Shown here one piece after another: positions 26,277-35,320 of a DNA stretch of 64,000 nt. Position 1 is the stretch's first letter; each line of letters begins with the position of its first letter. Made by a program: the position numbers and the translations under genes. Origin of the DNA: an uncultured Thermoanaerobaculia bacterium (GTDB lineage Bacteria; Acidobacteriota; Thermoanaerobaculia; Multivoradales; Multivoraceae); assembly GCA_951813015.1 (NCBI GenBank), contig CATOTG010000001.1, forward strand, positions 248,001-312,000, written 5' to 3'. The notes beneath the pieces are model-generated. The model ran no database searches. It was not told the DNA's origin and saw nothing but the letters and a program-made list of their open reading frames with translations.

Positions 26277-27872
26277 ATGAGTCCGATGGCCGATCAGAAG
26301 CAGGCGCGGGAACGGGTCGGCCTTGCCCAGGCCGTCCGCTCCTGGCGGACGCTGTCCGTCGTCCTGCTCTCGTTCTCCTCCGGCATGCCGCTCGGCCTGG
26401 TCTGGATCGCGCTACCCGACTGGATGCGCACCGCCGGCATCGACATCCGGCTGATCGGTCTGTTCACGCTGGCTCACGCGCCGTGGTCCTTCAACGTGGT
26501 TTGGGCGCCCCTCATGGACCGGTTCGTGCCGCCCTTCCTGGGCCGACGAAGAGGTTGGGCCGCGATCGCTCAGGTCGCCCTGCTCCTTGGCACCCTCCTC
26601 TTGGCCGGCGTGGGCGACCATCCGGACACGCCTTGGCTCGCGCTTGCGTTGGCCCTTGCGATAGCCATGGCAGCAGCCTCCCAGGACATCGCGGTCGACG
26701 CCTATGCCGTGGACGTTCTCAAGAAAGAAGAGCAGGGCGCCGCGGTCGGCGCCCGCATCGGCCTCTACCGCCTCGCCATGTTCGTTGCCGGTGGGACCGC
26801 CATTTCGGTCGCGGGCCGGTACTCCTGGCCGCTCGTCTGCGTCGGCCTCGCGGCTCTCTACCTGCCGATGCTCGCGATCACCATCCTGGCGCCCGAGCCG
26901 AAGAATCTTCCGCCCGGCCCGAAGACACTCCGGGATGCCGTCTGGCAACCGTTCCTCGGGTTCCTCTCCCGGCACCGAGCGGTCGAGATCCTCGCCTTCG
27001 TCATTCTGTTCAAGTTCGGCGACAACATGGCGCAAGGCCTGCTACGCCCCTTCCTGGTGGACATGGGCTACTCCGATCTCCACCGCGGCATTGCCCTGGC
27101 TACCGTCGGGACAACCGCGACGATCGTCGGCTCGATCGCCGGCGGCCTGGGGACCAACGTGATCGGCCTCGGAAGGGCGCTGTGGGTGTTCGGGTTCCTG
27201 CAGATCTTCTCCAACGTCGGCTACATCCTGCTCGCGAATCTGCCGATGCAGCCGGTGCTTCTCTACGGCGCGATGGGCTTCGAGTCTCTGTGCCAGGGAC
27301 TCGGCACCGGCGCGTTCGCCGTCCTGCTGCTGCGCATGACCCAGAAGCGCTTCTCGGCAACTCAGTACGCTCTGTTCTCGACTCTCTTCGGTCTGGGGCG
27401 GATCGTCTCAGGTCCGATTGCAGGCTTCATGGTCCACTCCGTTGGGTGGTCCAACTTCTTCCTCTTCACGATCCCGCTCGGTCTGCCCGGCCTCTACATG
27501 CTCAGTCGGTTCGTCCGGCCGAGCGACCGGGAGCCGACGTTCGAGATCCGCCGCCAGGAGCCGCTGCCGCCACGCTCACCGGCGCAACTCGCGGCCCACG
27601 GTGTGACGTACGGCACTCTTACCCTGGCCGGCGGCGCCCTCCTGCTCACCGGTCTTGCCGCGCTGGAGGCAGTCCGCGGCGGCGAGTTCGCCGACTTCCG
27701 CTTCGGATCCGCGTTGATCTCGATCGCAACGCCTGAGGACCTGTTCGGCTGGGTGCAACTGGCCGGTCTAGCCGCTTTCAGCGTAGCGATCGGGCTGTTT
27801 GCGGCCGCGGTTCAGGCAGCGCGTCACGGCGCCGGCGGGGCGCTGGCAACGGAGACCGCCGAGGAGCCGTAG
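26277..27872 (+). CDS. MFS transporter, AmpG/BCD-like
   Basis: 531 residues with about 12-14 transmembrane segments. The N-terminus SVVLLSFSSGMPLGLVWIALPDWMRTAGIDIRLIGLF, the loop APLMDRFVPPFLGRRRGW, and QDIAVDAYAVDVLKKEEQGAA are typical of the AmpG subfamily, which imports muropeptides (anhydro-MurNAc sugars) for cell-wall recycling. The C-terminal ~90 residues form an extra pair of helices. The start at 26277 is uncertain; ATG 26286 is equally possible. A partial copy of its 3' end follows directly. Confidence 0.8.
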   Translation: MSPMADQKQARERVGLAQAVRSWRTLSVVLLSFSSGMPLGLVWIALPDWMRTAGIDIRLIGLFTLAHAPWSFNVVWAPLMDRFVPPFLGRRRGWAAIAQVALLLGTLLLAGVGDHPDTPWLALALALAIAMAAASQDIAVDAYAVDVLKKEEQGAAVGARIGLYRLAMFVAGGTAISVAGRYSWPLVCVGLAALYLPMLAITILAPEPKNLPPGPKTLRDAVWQPFLGFLSRHRAVEILAFVILFKFGDNMAQGLLRPFLVDMGYSDLHRGIALATVGTTATIVGSIAGGLGTNVIGLGRALWVFGFLQIFSNVGYILLANLPMQPVLLYGAMGFESLCQGLGTGAFAVLLLRMTQKRFSATQYALFSTLFGLGRIVSGPIAGFMVHSVGWSNFFLFTIPLGLPGLYMLSRFVRPSDREPTFEIRRQEPLPPRSPAQLAAHGVTYGTLTLAGGALLLTGLAALEAVRGGEFADFRFGSALISIATPEDLFGWVQLAGLAAFSVAIGLFAAAVQAARHGAGGALATETAEEP

Positions 27873-28170
27873 GTGGAGCGGCGCCGGCATATGGCGCCGC
27901 GGCGCCTTTCGATTTCGTGGCGGAGTTGCTGGCGCTCGGCTCGCCGGCGGACGCCGAGGGCTGGGTGGAGCTCGCCGGTGTCCTGACGTTCGGGGCCGCG
28001 ATAGGGCTCTTCGCCGCCGCGGTCCAGGCGGCGCGGCACGGAGCGGGGGCAGCCTTGTCGGCGAAGTCAAACGACAAGTCGTAGCACGGCGCGCCCGGAT
28101 GCGGGCGGGGCGCCGGCAACGGAGACCGCCGAGGAGCCGTAGATGGAGCGGAGCCGGCACATGGCGCCGT
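27834..28170 (+). repeat. ~67-bp direct repeat spanning the 3' end of the MFS gene and its partial copy
   Basis: The sequence around the MFS stop (GGCAACGGAGACCGCCGAGG + AGCCGTAG, 27834-27902) recurs at 28101-28170 with only a few changes, 267 bp away. It marks a segmental tandem duplication whose second unit contains the decayed MFS C-terminus. Confidence 0.8.
27905..28083 (+). pseudogene. Decayed copy of the MFS transporter 3' end
   Basis: Reads FVAELLALGSPADAEGWVEL, then AGVLTFGAAIGLFAAAVQAA and RHGAGAALS, matching the end of the neighbouring MFS protein (EDLFGWVQLAGLAAFSVAIG, LFAAAVQAARHGAGGALA). It has no start and only ~60 codons. The rest of 28084-28399 holds no gene; a hairpin (GTGGACACAACATCC ... 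GGATGTATCCAC) sits at about 28264-28299 near the end of msrP. Confidence 0.75.
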
Positions 28171-28399
28171 AGCAGCCTCCGCCCGCACTCGAGCTATCGT
28201 CGAATTTCGTTGTGCGGGGGTTGAGGTAGGCGGCGTGCCCTGCTGAGCGAGCTCGTCCCGGTTCGTGGACACAACATCCTTGGAAGAGGATGTATCCACG
28301 ACGCCGCTATCAAGACCCGTACCCGGCGAACTTCCGGCGCCACACGGTGGAGTCCTGTCCCCCCCTCGGTACGTGCCACCGGGGTAATCCTTCAGCACC

Positions 28400-29509
28400 C
28401 TACCGGGCGATCTGGCCCATCCGCAGCGGCCGCTGCATCGTGGTCGGCTCATCGGGATAGAGCTTTGCGACGTGCTCGCCGTAGCCGTTGAAGATCGGCG
28501 TGTCGAACGAGTCGTTGCGGCCCAACCAGTGGGAGAGCGTCTGGGTCCAGCGCGGGTGCGGGATGTACGGATTCACGTTCGAGAGGTAGCCGTACTCGTG
28601 CGGCTGCACCTGCCAGAAGATCTTCGGCTCTTCGGCCACGAACTCGATCTTCACGATCGACTTGGGGTTCTTGTAGCCGTACTTCCAGGGCACGACGATT
28701 CGCAGCGGCGCGCCGTGCTGCTTGAGCAACGGTTCACCGTAGATCCCGGTGGCCACGAAGGCGAGTTCGTTCATCGCCTCGTCCAGCCTCAGGGCCTCAA
28801 AGTAGGGCCAATCGTAGCCGTAACTGCGTGCCTCGGATTCCCGGACGCCCGGCATCTGCTCTCTGTTCAGGGCGGTGAAGAAGCGCACATGCCTGGCCGA
28901 GGACTTCGGCGCAGCCTTCTCGATCAGCTTGCTGAGCGGGAAGCCGCTCCAGGGCACGTTCATCGCCCAGCGCTCGACGCAGCGGAAGTGGTAGAGCCGT
29001 TCCTCGTGCTCGAAGCCGAAGATGTCGTCGAGATCGAGCGTCATCGGGTTGTCGCACAGCCCGGTGACCTCGACCTTCCACGGCTCGACGGTGAACTTGC
29101 CGGCGAACTTCCACACCGGACCGCCGCGACCGGCCAGGAATTCGTAGAAGTTGTTGTGGCCGCCGGCGAATTCGCGAGGGGTGAGTTCCCCGCCGACACT
29201 CTCCGGCGGGCTGGCGAACTTCGGGTTCCGCTGCGGCTTGCCACTCGCCTCGGCCGGGTAGACGTCGGGCCGCTCCAGAGCCGGCTTCAGCTTCTCCGAC
29301 TCCGGCGGCGCAGGCGGCGGCGCCGGCGCCTGCCGGCGGAGGCGGAACTGCGCGGCCAGGGGCGACGCGCCGGCGACGCCGATCGTGGCCGCGGCCACGA
29401 ACTTGCGGCGGTCCATGTAGACCTCCCGCGGCGTCGGCTTGCGGCTGGGCAGCGTGACGCCGGAGTCGGCAGGAAGGTATCGGACGGGGTCGTGCTTCTT
29501 GATCCACAT
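28400..29509 (-). CDS. msrP: Protein-methionine-sulfoxide reductase catalytic subunit MsrP (YedY family)
   Basis: 369 residues. The start MWIKKHDPVRYLPADSGVT matches the usual MsrP opening. A twin-arginine-type motif (MDRRKFVAAATIGVAGA) marks periplasmic export. Molybdopterin-domain motifs: NNFYEFLAG, GLCDNPMTLDLDDIFGF, and the Mo-ligand cysteine in YHFRCVERWAMNVPWSGFPL. GAPLRIVVPWKYGYKNPKSIVKIEF and NVNPYIPHPRWTQ follow. The enzyme repairs oxidised methionines in envelope proteins. The membrane heme partner MsrQ is not adjacent. Confidence 0.93.
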   Translation of the reverse strand: MWIKKHDPVRYLPADSGVTLPSRKPTPREVYMDRRKFVAAATIGVAGASPLAAQFRLRRQAPAPPPAPPESEKLKPALERPDVYPAEASGKPQRNPKFASPPESVGGELTPREFAGGHNNFYEFLAGRGGPVWKFAGKFTVEPWKVEVTGLCDNPMTLDLDDIFGFEHEERLYHFRCVERWAMNVPWSGFPLSKLIEKAAPKSSARHVRFFTALNREQMPGVRESEARSYGYDWPYFEALRLDEAMNELAFVATGIYGEPLLKQHGAPLRIVVPWKYGYKNPKSIVKIEFVAEEPKIFWQVQPHEYGYLSNVNPYIPHPRWTQTLSHWLGRNDSFDTPIFNGYGEHVAKLYPDEPTTMQRPLRMGQIAR

Positions 29510-29663
29510 GGTGTCAACCGGGCGGAACGGTCGGGCCGCCATTCCGGTCGGCGTTTCCTCCTGTTCTCGTGCTCCACGGCTGTGCGCCGCAGCCTGAGGC
29601 CGTGCTCAAGCGTACCAGCCTGACAGGCGTGCCCCCCAGCCGCGTCTTGGGCGCAACCCGCCG

Positions 29664-30956
29664 TCAACGCCTCGCTGCCCCCGACCGCGGGAGGGCCGCT
29701 CGGCGTCCCCACCACGTCTTCGGCGAAACCCGCCGTCCACGACTGCTCCGGCGGTCGAGCCAGAGGGCGAGCCGGCGCAGGCGGGTCCCCGCCAGCCACC
29801 GCCAGAGCCGGCTGAGGCGCCTGGAGTAGTCCCGGTTGTAGGGACAGACCCTGACGCAGATCGAGCAGTCGGTGTTCTGGTTCGACCAGAACCGGAAGCA
29901 CTTCTCGGCATCCGTCGTCCACTTCCTGACGCCGCGGATGTTGGAAATGTTGTAGACGCGGCCCGTTGGTGCGTCCATCGCGATGGCCTTCGGCGGGCAC
30001 GCATCCGAACATGCGCGGCACACTTCGCAGGTCTCGCGCACTCCGAAGCGCCGCGGACGGTCGTGCGCCAGAGGCATGTCGGTGAAGATCTTTCCGAGCC
30101 GCACCCTGGGGCCGAACTCCTTCGTGATCAGCAGGCCGTGACGACCGTACTCGCCCAGCCCCGCCTTGATCGCGAGCGGAATCGCCAGGGCCGTGTCGTT
30201 CATCGTCGGAACCGCGGCATAGCCCATGTTCAGGATGTACTGGGCGATCGCGAGCAGCACCACCGTGTCGCTGCTGTAGCCGACGCCCGTCGCCGTCCCG
30301 CTCAGGGCCGACGGCACGGTCTGCACCAGTCCCCGGTCCATCGCTTGCGCGATGACGACGACGTTGCCGAGTTCGCCCGGAAGCTCCTGAGGCTTCTCCG
30401 TCTCCGTTTCCCTCGAGTAGGCGTGGGTGTACACCCAGCGCTCGTCGTTCCCCGTGATGCCGATCAGGTCGGCGCCCAACGCGCGGGCAGCCGTCTTGAG
30501 CTCGACGGCGAGTCGAGCGGCGAGCACCTCCGGCGGTTCGTCGCTCTCGTCCGGGGGACCCGGACCGTCCCGGAGCACCGTGTAGGGGTCGAGGAAGCCC
30601 TCGCGACGGTCGGCGCCGTCCCTGAACTCCGCGAACAGGTCGGTGACGTGCCAGGAAGCGTTGCGAAGCGCGTAGTCGCGCCGCGTGAACCCGTCGACCG
30701 GACGCCAGCGCAACTCCGGCGTGCGGTAGGTCTCGTAGAACATGTCCGACCGGGAGGTCCTCACCACGGGGTCCCAGAACGAACGGCAGAAGACGTCGTC
30801 CTTCTGCGAGAAGCGTTCAAAACCCTCGCCTACCTCAAACCCCGCTTCGGCATCGCTGCCGGCGAGTTGTCCCCGGACCGCAGGCTCAGCTGACGGACGC
30901 GCTCCGGACTGCGTCCCGGCCTTCACGGTCACGCCCTGCCGTTCCATGCGCGTCAT
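29664..30956 (-). CDS. QueG/reductive-dehalogenase-like iron-sulfur protein
   Basis: 430 residues; the ATG overlaps the otsA stop (ATGA). The middle part is the corrinoid-reductase-type domain (AARLAVELKTAARALGADLI, ALAIPLAIKAGLGEYGRHGLLI). Two [4Fe-4S] motifs follow: CEVCRACSDACPPKAI and CFRFWSNQNTDCSICVRVCPY. The same fold occurs in epoxyqueuosine reductase and reductive dehalogenases, but the long N-terminus is not QueG-like and no Tat signal is seen. Cytoplasmic reductase of unknown substrate is the safest call. The C-terminal ~40 residues are Arg/Trp-rich. Confidence 0.7.
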   Translation of the reverse strand: MTRMERQGVTVKAGTQSGARPSAEPAVRGQLAGSDAEAGFEVGEGFERFSQKDDVFCRSFWDPVVRTSRSDMFYETYRTPELRWRPVDGFTRRDYALRNASWHVTDLFAEFRDGADRREGFLDPYTVLRDGPGPPDESDEPPEVLAARLAVELKTAARALGADLIGITGNDERWVYTHAYSRETETEKPQELPGELGNVVVIAQAMDRGLVQTVPSALSGTATGVGYSSDTVVLLAIAQYILNMGYAAVPTMNDTALAIPLAIKAGLGEYGRHGLLITKEFGPRVRLGKIFTDMPLAHDRPRRFGVRETCEVCRACSDACPPKAIAMDAPTGRVYNISNIRGVRKWTTDAEKCFRFWSNQNTDCSICVRVCPYNRDYSRRLSRLWRWLAGTRLRRLALWLDRRSSRGRRVSPKTWWGRRAALPRSGAARR

Positions 30957-32350
30957 GCCAGGGCCTCGATGAACTGCGCCGCCCACTCGTGGACGGAGTG
31001 GCGGCGGACGACTTCCCGCATCGCCTTCATCCGGCGCGTCCCGTCGGCCGGGTCGAGCGTGATCGCCTGTTCGATCGTCGCCGCCATCGCGTTCACGTCG
31101 TGCGGGTTCACGTGCAGGGCGTGCGGCAGCTCGGCGGCCGCGCCCGCGAACTCGCTCAGCACGAGGACGCCGTCGTCCTCGAGTCGGGTGGCGACGTACT
31201 CCTTTGCGACCAGGTTCATCCCGTCGCACAGCGGCGTGACCAGCATCACGTCGGCGACCAGGTAGAACGCGATGAGTTCCTCGAACGGCAGGTTGCGCCG
31301 GAAGTACTGGACCGGCACGACGCCGAGTTCGCCGTACTCGCCGTTGATCTGGCCGACCAGTTCCTCCACGTCGCGCCGGAGGATCTGGTACTCCGAAATG
31401 CGCTCGCGGCTGGGCACCGCGACCTGGACCATCACCGCGTCGCGAATCGACCGGTCCTCGCGCCCCAGCCATTCGAGGAACGCCTTGAGCCGCAGGTCGA
31501 TGCCCTTCGTGTAGTCGAGCCGGTCGACGGAAAGGATGATCTTCCTGCCGCGGCGGAGCTGCTGGAGCTGTTCGGCCCGCTCCCGGATCTCGGGCGCCAG
31601 CGCCGCGTTCGCGTAGCGGTCCGTGTCGATGGAGATCGGGAAGGCGCCGACCCGGATGTCGCGCCCCTGGTAGCGGATCGTCTCGCCCTGAGGTTCCGCC
31701 TCGATCAGCCGGTCGGCGAGCCGCGTGAAGTTGTAGGCGCCGGCCGGGGTCTGGAAGCCGATCACGTCGGCCCCGAGCAGCCCCTCCAGTACCCGCCGCC
31801 GCCACGGCAGGCGCAGAAACAGTTCAATCGGCGGGAAGGGGATGTGCAGGAAGAAACCGGAACTGATGTCCGGCCGCAACTCGCGCAGCATCCGCGGCAC
31901 GAGCTGCAGGTGGTAGTCCTGGATCCAGACCCGGCCCCCGGGCGCGGTACGGCGAGCCGCCTCCTCGGCGAAGCGCCGGTTGACCGCCACGTAAGGGTTC
32001 CACCAGTGCCGGTGGTATTCGGGCGGCCGCACGGCATCGTGGTACAGGGGCCACAGGGTCGAGTTGCACATCCCCTGGTACGAGCCGGCGACTTCCGCCT
32101 CCGACACCGGCACCGCCACGTTCAGGATGCCCTCGTGGCGGAACGGCGCCGGCGCGTCGTCGGCGCCGCCGGTCCAGCCCACCCAGCACCCGGCCGCCTC
32201 GCGCACGATCGGCGACAGGGCGCTGACCAGACCGCCCGGGCTCTGCGCCCAGCCCAGTTCCCCATCCACCTCCTCGCGACGTACGGGAAGCGTGTTGGCG
32301 ACGATCACCAGCTCCGACTGCTGTGCCGCCGGCAGATCCTGAGAAGTCAT
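30953..32350 (-). CDS. otsA: Trehalose-6-phosphate synthase
   Basis: 465 residues, GT20 family. Conserved stretches: VIVANTLPVRREE, SPGGLVSALSPI, WVGWTGG, YHRHWWNPYVAVNRRFAEEA, WIQDYHLQLVPRMLRELRPD, FFLHIPFPPIELFLRLPWR, LLGADVIGFQTPAGAYNFTR, SVDRLDYTKGIDLRLKAFLE and LVTPLCDGMNLVAKEYVA. It makes trehalose-6-phosphate from UDP- (or other NDP-) glucose and glucose-6-phosphate. It is divergent to otsB across 39 bp and overlaps the QueG-like gene downstream. Confidence 0.95.
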   Translation of the reverse strand: MTSQDLPAAQQSELVIVANTLPVRREEVDGELGWAQSPGGLVSALSPIVREAAGCWVGWTGGADDAPAPFRHEGILNVAVPVSEAEVAGSYQGMCNSTLWPLYHDAVRPPEYHRHWWNPYVAVNRRFAEEAARRTAPGGRVWIQDYHLQLVPRMLRELRPDISSGFFLHIPFPPIELFLRLPWRRRVLEGLLGADVIGFQTPAGAYNFTRLADRLIEAEPQGETIRYQGRDIRVGAFPISIDTDRYANAALAPEIRERAEQLQQLRRGRKIILSVDRLDYTKGIDLRLKAFLEWLGREDRSIRDAVMVQVAVPSRERISEYQILRRDVEELVGQINGEYGELGVVPVQYFRRNLPFEELIAFYLVADVMLVTPLCDGMNLVAKEYVATRLEDDGVLVLSEFAGAAAELPHALHVNPHDVNAMAATIEQAITLDPADGTRRMKAMREVVRRHSVHEWAAQFIEALA

Positions 32351-32389
32351 CGGTTTCTGTATCGTAAGGGATCTCGGAGGCTGAGCCCT
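32351..32389. promoter_or_regulatory. Divergent otsA/otsB control region
   Basis: Only 39 bp separate the two start codons. TATCGT at 32360 could be a -10 box rightward, and the complementary strand carries TACGATACAG close by. The GGAGG at 32376-32380 is the otsB ribosome-binding site. With so little room, promoters probably extend into the opposing coding regions. Tentative. Confidence 0.35.
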
Positions 32390-33199
32390 GTGAACCGGAA
32401 AGCGCATCCTCCGCACGCCGCCTGGATCCTGCTGGAACCGGGCGCCGACATCCCGCCGCCTGAGTCCTGGGCCCTGTTCCTGGATGTCGACGGCACCCTG
32501 ATCGAGATCGCGGATGCACCCGACGCCGTCCACGTCGACGACCGGATCGGCGGCCTGCTCGAGAGGCTCCGCGGCCGGCTCGGCGGCGCCTTGGCGCTCG
32601 CCAGCGGACGCTCGCTCGACGTACTCGACCGCTTCTTCTCGCCCCTCGAGCTGCCGGCCGCCGGGCTGCACGGCCTGGAGCGCAGGTCCGCCGACGGATC
32701 GGTCAGCCGGACAGACGGAGCACCCGCGTTGGGGCCGGCCCGCTGTGAACTGGCGCGCTTTGCCGCCGCGCACCCCGGCACCCTGCTCGAAGACAAGTCG
32801 GCGACCCTGGCGCTCCACTACCGGCGCGCCGCCGGCGCCGAGAGCGCTGCGCGCGAAGTGATGGAGAAAATCCGAACCTCCCTGGGCGCCGCCTACCGGG
32901 TCCAGGAAGGCAAGATGGTGCTCGAGTTGAAACCCCATCGCCCGAACAAGCACACCGTGGTCGAGGACTTCATGGAAGAAGCGCCGTTTCGCGGGCGCGT
33001 CCCCGTCTTCATCGGCGACGACATCACGGACGAGGAAGGCTTCGCCGCCGCGCAGAGCGCCGGCGGCGCCGGGATCGTCGTCGGCCTGGAGCACGCCGGC
33101 GACCGGATGAGCAATGCCCGGCACGGCGTGAGTGGCGTGAGGGAGCTGCACCGTTGGCTCGAGGCCCTGTGCGACGGCCTAAGGGGACACGGACGATGA
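32390..33199 (+). CDS. otsB: Trehalose-6-phosphate phosphatase
   Basis: 269 residues from a GTG start with GGAGG upstream. HAD-superfamily motifs: LFLDVDGTLIEIA (nucleophile aspartate), ALASGRSLDVLDRFF (motif II), KPHRPNKHTVVEDFM (motif III lysine region) and VPVFIGDDITDEEGF (motif IV). AAGLHGLERR is typical of OtsB. It dephosphorylates trehalose-6-phosphate made by the divergently encoded OtsA. A Family A repeat separates it from the downstream GH15 gene. Confidence 0.94.
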   Translation: MNRKAHPPHAAWILLEPGADIPPPESWALFLDVDGTLIEIADAPDAVHVDDRIGGLLERLRGRLGGALALASGRSLDVLDRFFSPLELPAAGLHGLERRSADGSVSRTDGAPALGPARCELARFAAAHPGTLLEDKSATLALHYRRAAGAESAAREVMEKIRTSLGAAYRVQEGKMVLELKPHRPNKHTVVEDFMEEAPFRGRVPVFIGDDITDEEGFAAAQSAGGAGIVVGLEHAGDRMSNARHGVSGVRELHRWLEALCDGLRGHGR

Positions 33200-33207
33200 G
33201 CGACTTC

Positions 33208-33331
33208 CGGCGCCCGGCGCTTCGCGCCGCCGGATGCCGGCGGGAACCCGTGTGGCGCGAAGCCGCGCCACACGCGAACCAGTCCGTGCGCCCGTCGTCG
33301 GGCGCACGGATGGCACGCCGGCGCACCGGGT
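33208..33331 (+). repeat. Family A hairpin repeat
   Basis: Near-identical to the 7796 copy: header CGCCGGATGCCGGC, stems GTGTGGCGCG/CGCGCCACAC and CCGTGCGCCCG/CGGGCGCACGG, tail GCACGCCGGCGCACC. Lies between otsB and the GH15 gene. Confidence 0.85.
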
Positions 33332-33359
33332 TCCGGCGGCGAAAGCTCCTGGAGAACTC

Positions 33360-35159
33360 ATGACGTCTGGCGAAGTCCGGCCGCTCGACGGCGGCGTGAT
33401 TGGCAACTGCAGCTTCGGGGCGCTGATCGACCCGCGCGGCCGGATCTGCTGGGCCTGCCTGCCCCACTTCGACGGCGACCCCGTCTTCCACTCCCTGCTG
33501 GACGACGCCCATGAGGCGGATCCCGAGGCGGGCGGCTTCTTCGATGTCGTGCTCGAAGGGCTGCAGGGCAGCGAACAGCACTACATCGAGAACACCGCGA
33601 TCCTCGAGACGACCCTTCGCGACGGCAACGGCGCGGCGGTCCGCATCACCGACTTCGCGCCCCGGTTCGAGCAGTTCGGCCGTTCCTTCCGGCCGACGAT
33701 GATCGTCCGCACGATCGAACGGCTCTCCGGCGAACCCCGCATCCGGATCCGCCTGCGACCACGATTCGACTATGGCGCGCGCCGCCCCGAACTGACCCGA
33801 GGCAGCAACCACGTCCGCTACGTCGGGCCGACGCTGACGCTCCGGTTGACCACGGACGCGCCGGTGTCGCTGGTCACCGACGAGATCTCCTTCGTCCTGG
33901 AGCAGCCCCTCACCCTGCTGCTCGGGCCGGACGAGAGCCTGACCGAACCGGTGGACTCCGTGGCGCGCGAGTTCCGGAGCCGAACGGAGAGCTACTGGCG
34001 CGAGTTCGTGCGCCACCTGGCCGTGCCGTTCGAGTGGCAGGAGGCCGTGATCCGGGCCGCGATCACGCTCCAGCTGTGCAGCTTCGAGGAGACCGGGGCG
34101 GTGCTGGCCGCGATGACCACTTCGATCCCCGAAGCGCCGGACACCGGCCGCAACTGGGACTACCGTTTCTGCTGGCTGCGGGACTCCCACTTCGTCGTCC
34201 AGGCACTGAACCGCCTCGGCGCCACTCGCACGATGGAGGGCTACCTCGGCTACATCACGAACCTGGCGGCCGCCGCCGAGGGCGGGGTGCTGCAACCCGT
34301 CTACGGGATCAAGTTTGAGCGGGAGCTCACCGAACGCACTGTCGACGGCCTGCCGGGCTACCGCGGCATGGGGCCGGTCCGGGTCGGCAACGACGCCTGG
34401 CGACAGCTCCAGAACGACAACTACGGCAGCGCGATTCTCTCCGTCACCCAGAGCTTCTTCGACCGCCGGCTGGTCAAGCCGGGCAACGCGCGCGTATTCG
34501 GCTGGCTCGAGCAACTCGGCAGCCAGGCCGTTGCCCTGTTCGACCAGCCGGACGCGGGGCTCTGGGAGTTCAGGCAGCGCAGCGCCGTTCACACGTTCTC
34601 GAGCGTGATGTGCTGGGCCGCCTGCGACCGCCTGGCACGGATTGCCCGGACGCTGAGCCTTGCCGAACGTCAAAGACACTGGACCAGCCAGGCCGAGGCG
34701 ATTCGCTCGCACATCCTGCAGAACGCGGAAACCGAGCGGGGCGGCCTGGCCGCCAGCCTGGACGGCGCCGGGATCGACGCCAGCCTGCTCCTGCTCCACG
34801 ACCTGGGCTTCCTAGACGCCGACGATCCCTGCTTCGCCGCCACCGTCGAGTCGCTGGAGCCCCTCCGCGAAGGCAGCAACTTCTTCCGCTACCAGGAGGA
34901 CGAGTTCGGCGCGCCCACGACCTCCTTCGCCGTCTGCAGCTTCTGGTACATCGACGCGATCAACGCCCTCGGCCGGCGCGACGAAGCCCGGGAGCTGTTC
35001 GAGCAGATGCTCGACCGCCGCAACCCGGTTGGCCTCCTCTCGGAGGACCTCGACCCGGAGACGGGAGAGCTCTGGGGCAACTTCCCCCAGACCTACTCCA
35101 TGGTGGGCCTGATCAACTCCGCCCTGCGTCTCAGCCGGCCCTGGAGCGAGGCGTTCTAG
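33360..35159 (+). CDS. Glycoside hydrolase family 15 protein (trehalase/glucoamylase-like)
   Basis: 599 residues. The ATG follows CTGGAG by 6 bp. The N-terminal beta domain opens GVIGNCSFGALIDPRGRICW, as in bacterial GH15 enzymes. The (alpha/alpha)6 barrel carries RNWDYRFCWLRDSHFVVQAL with the conserved WDYRxxWLRD, then GPVRVGNDAWRQLQNDNYG. The C-terminal part has EEDLDPET-like SEDLDPETGELWGNFPQTYS with the probable catalytic base region. Bacterial GH15 proteins beside otsA/otsB are often trehalases, so this may degrade trehalose made by its neighbours; glucoamylase activity is the alternative. Confidence 0.9.
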   Translation: MTSGEVRPLDGGVIGNCSFGALIDPRGRICWACLPHFDGDPVFHSLLDDAHEADPEAGGFFDVVLEGLQGSEQHYIENTAILETTLRDGNGAAVRITDFAPRFEQFGRSFRPTMIVRTIERLSGEPRIRIRLRPRFDYGARRPELTRGSNHVRYVGPTLTLRLTTDAPVSLVTDEISFVLEQPLTLLLGPDESLTEPVDSVAREFRSRTESYWREFVRHLAVPFEWQEAVIRAAITLQLCSFEETGAVLAAMTTSIPEAPDTGRNWDYRFCWLRDSHFVVQALNRLGATRTMEGYLGYITNLAAAAEGGVLQPVYGIKFERELTERTVDGLPGYRGMGPVRVGNDAWRQLQNDNYGSAILSVTQSFFDRRLVKPGNARVFGWLEQLGSQAVALFDQPDAGLWEFRQRSAVHTFSSVMCWAACDRLARIARTLSLAERQRHWTSQAEAIRSHILQNAETERGGLAASLDGAGIDASLLLLHDLGFLDADDPCFAATVESLEPLREGSNFFRYQEDEFGAPTTSFAVCSFWYIDAINALGRRDEARELFEQMLDRRNPVGLLSEDLDPETGELWGNFPQTYSMVGLINSALRLSRPWSEAF

Positions 35160-35320
35160 GTCCGGCTCGAGCGCTGGCCGTACGCGCCAAGAGCACGCTC
35201 CCTTCGATCGGCCAGCTTCGTCTGCCGCCGACGTTCTTCACACATCGGTAGACCCGCCGGGTTCAAGACGAGCAAGGCGACCAATCGGCGTGACTAGTTC
35301 GCCCTTTGACAGTTTCCCAT

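Noticed and set aside
35160..35320. tRNA-like GGTTCAAGAC string after the GH15 gene
   Set aside because: No cloverleaf can be folded around it and no acceptor stem was found.
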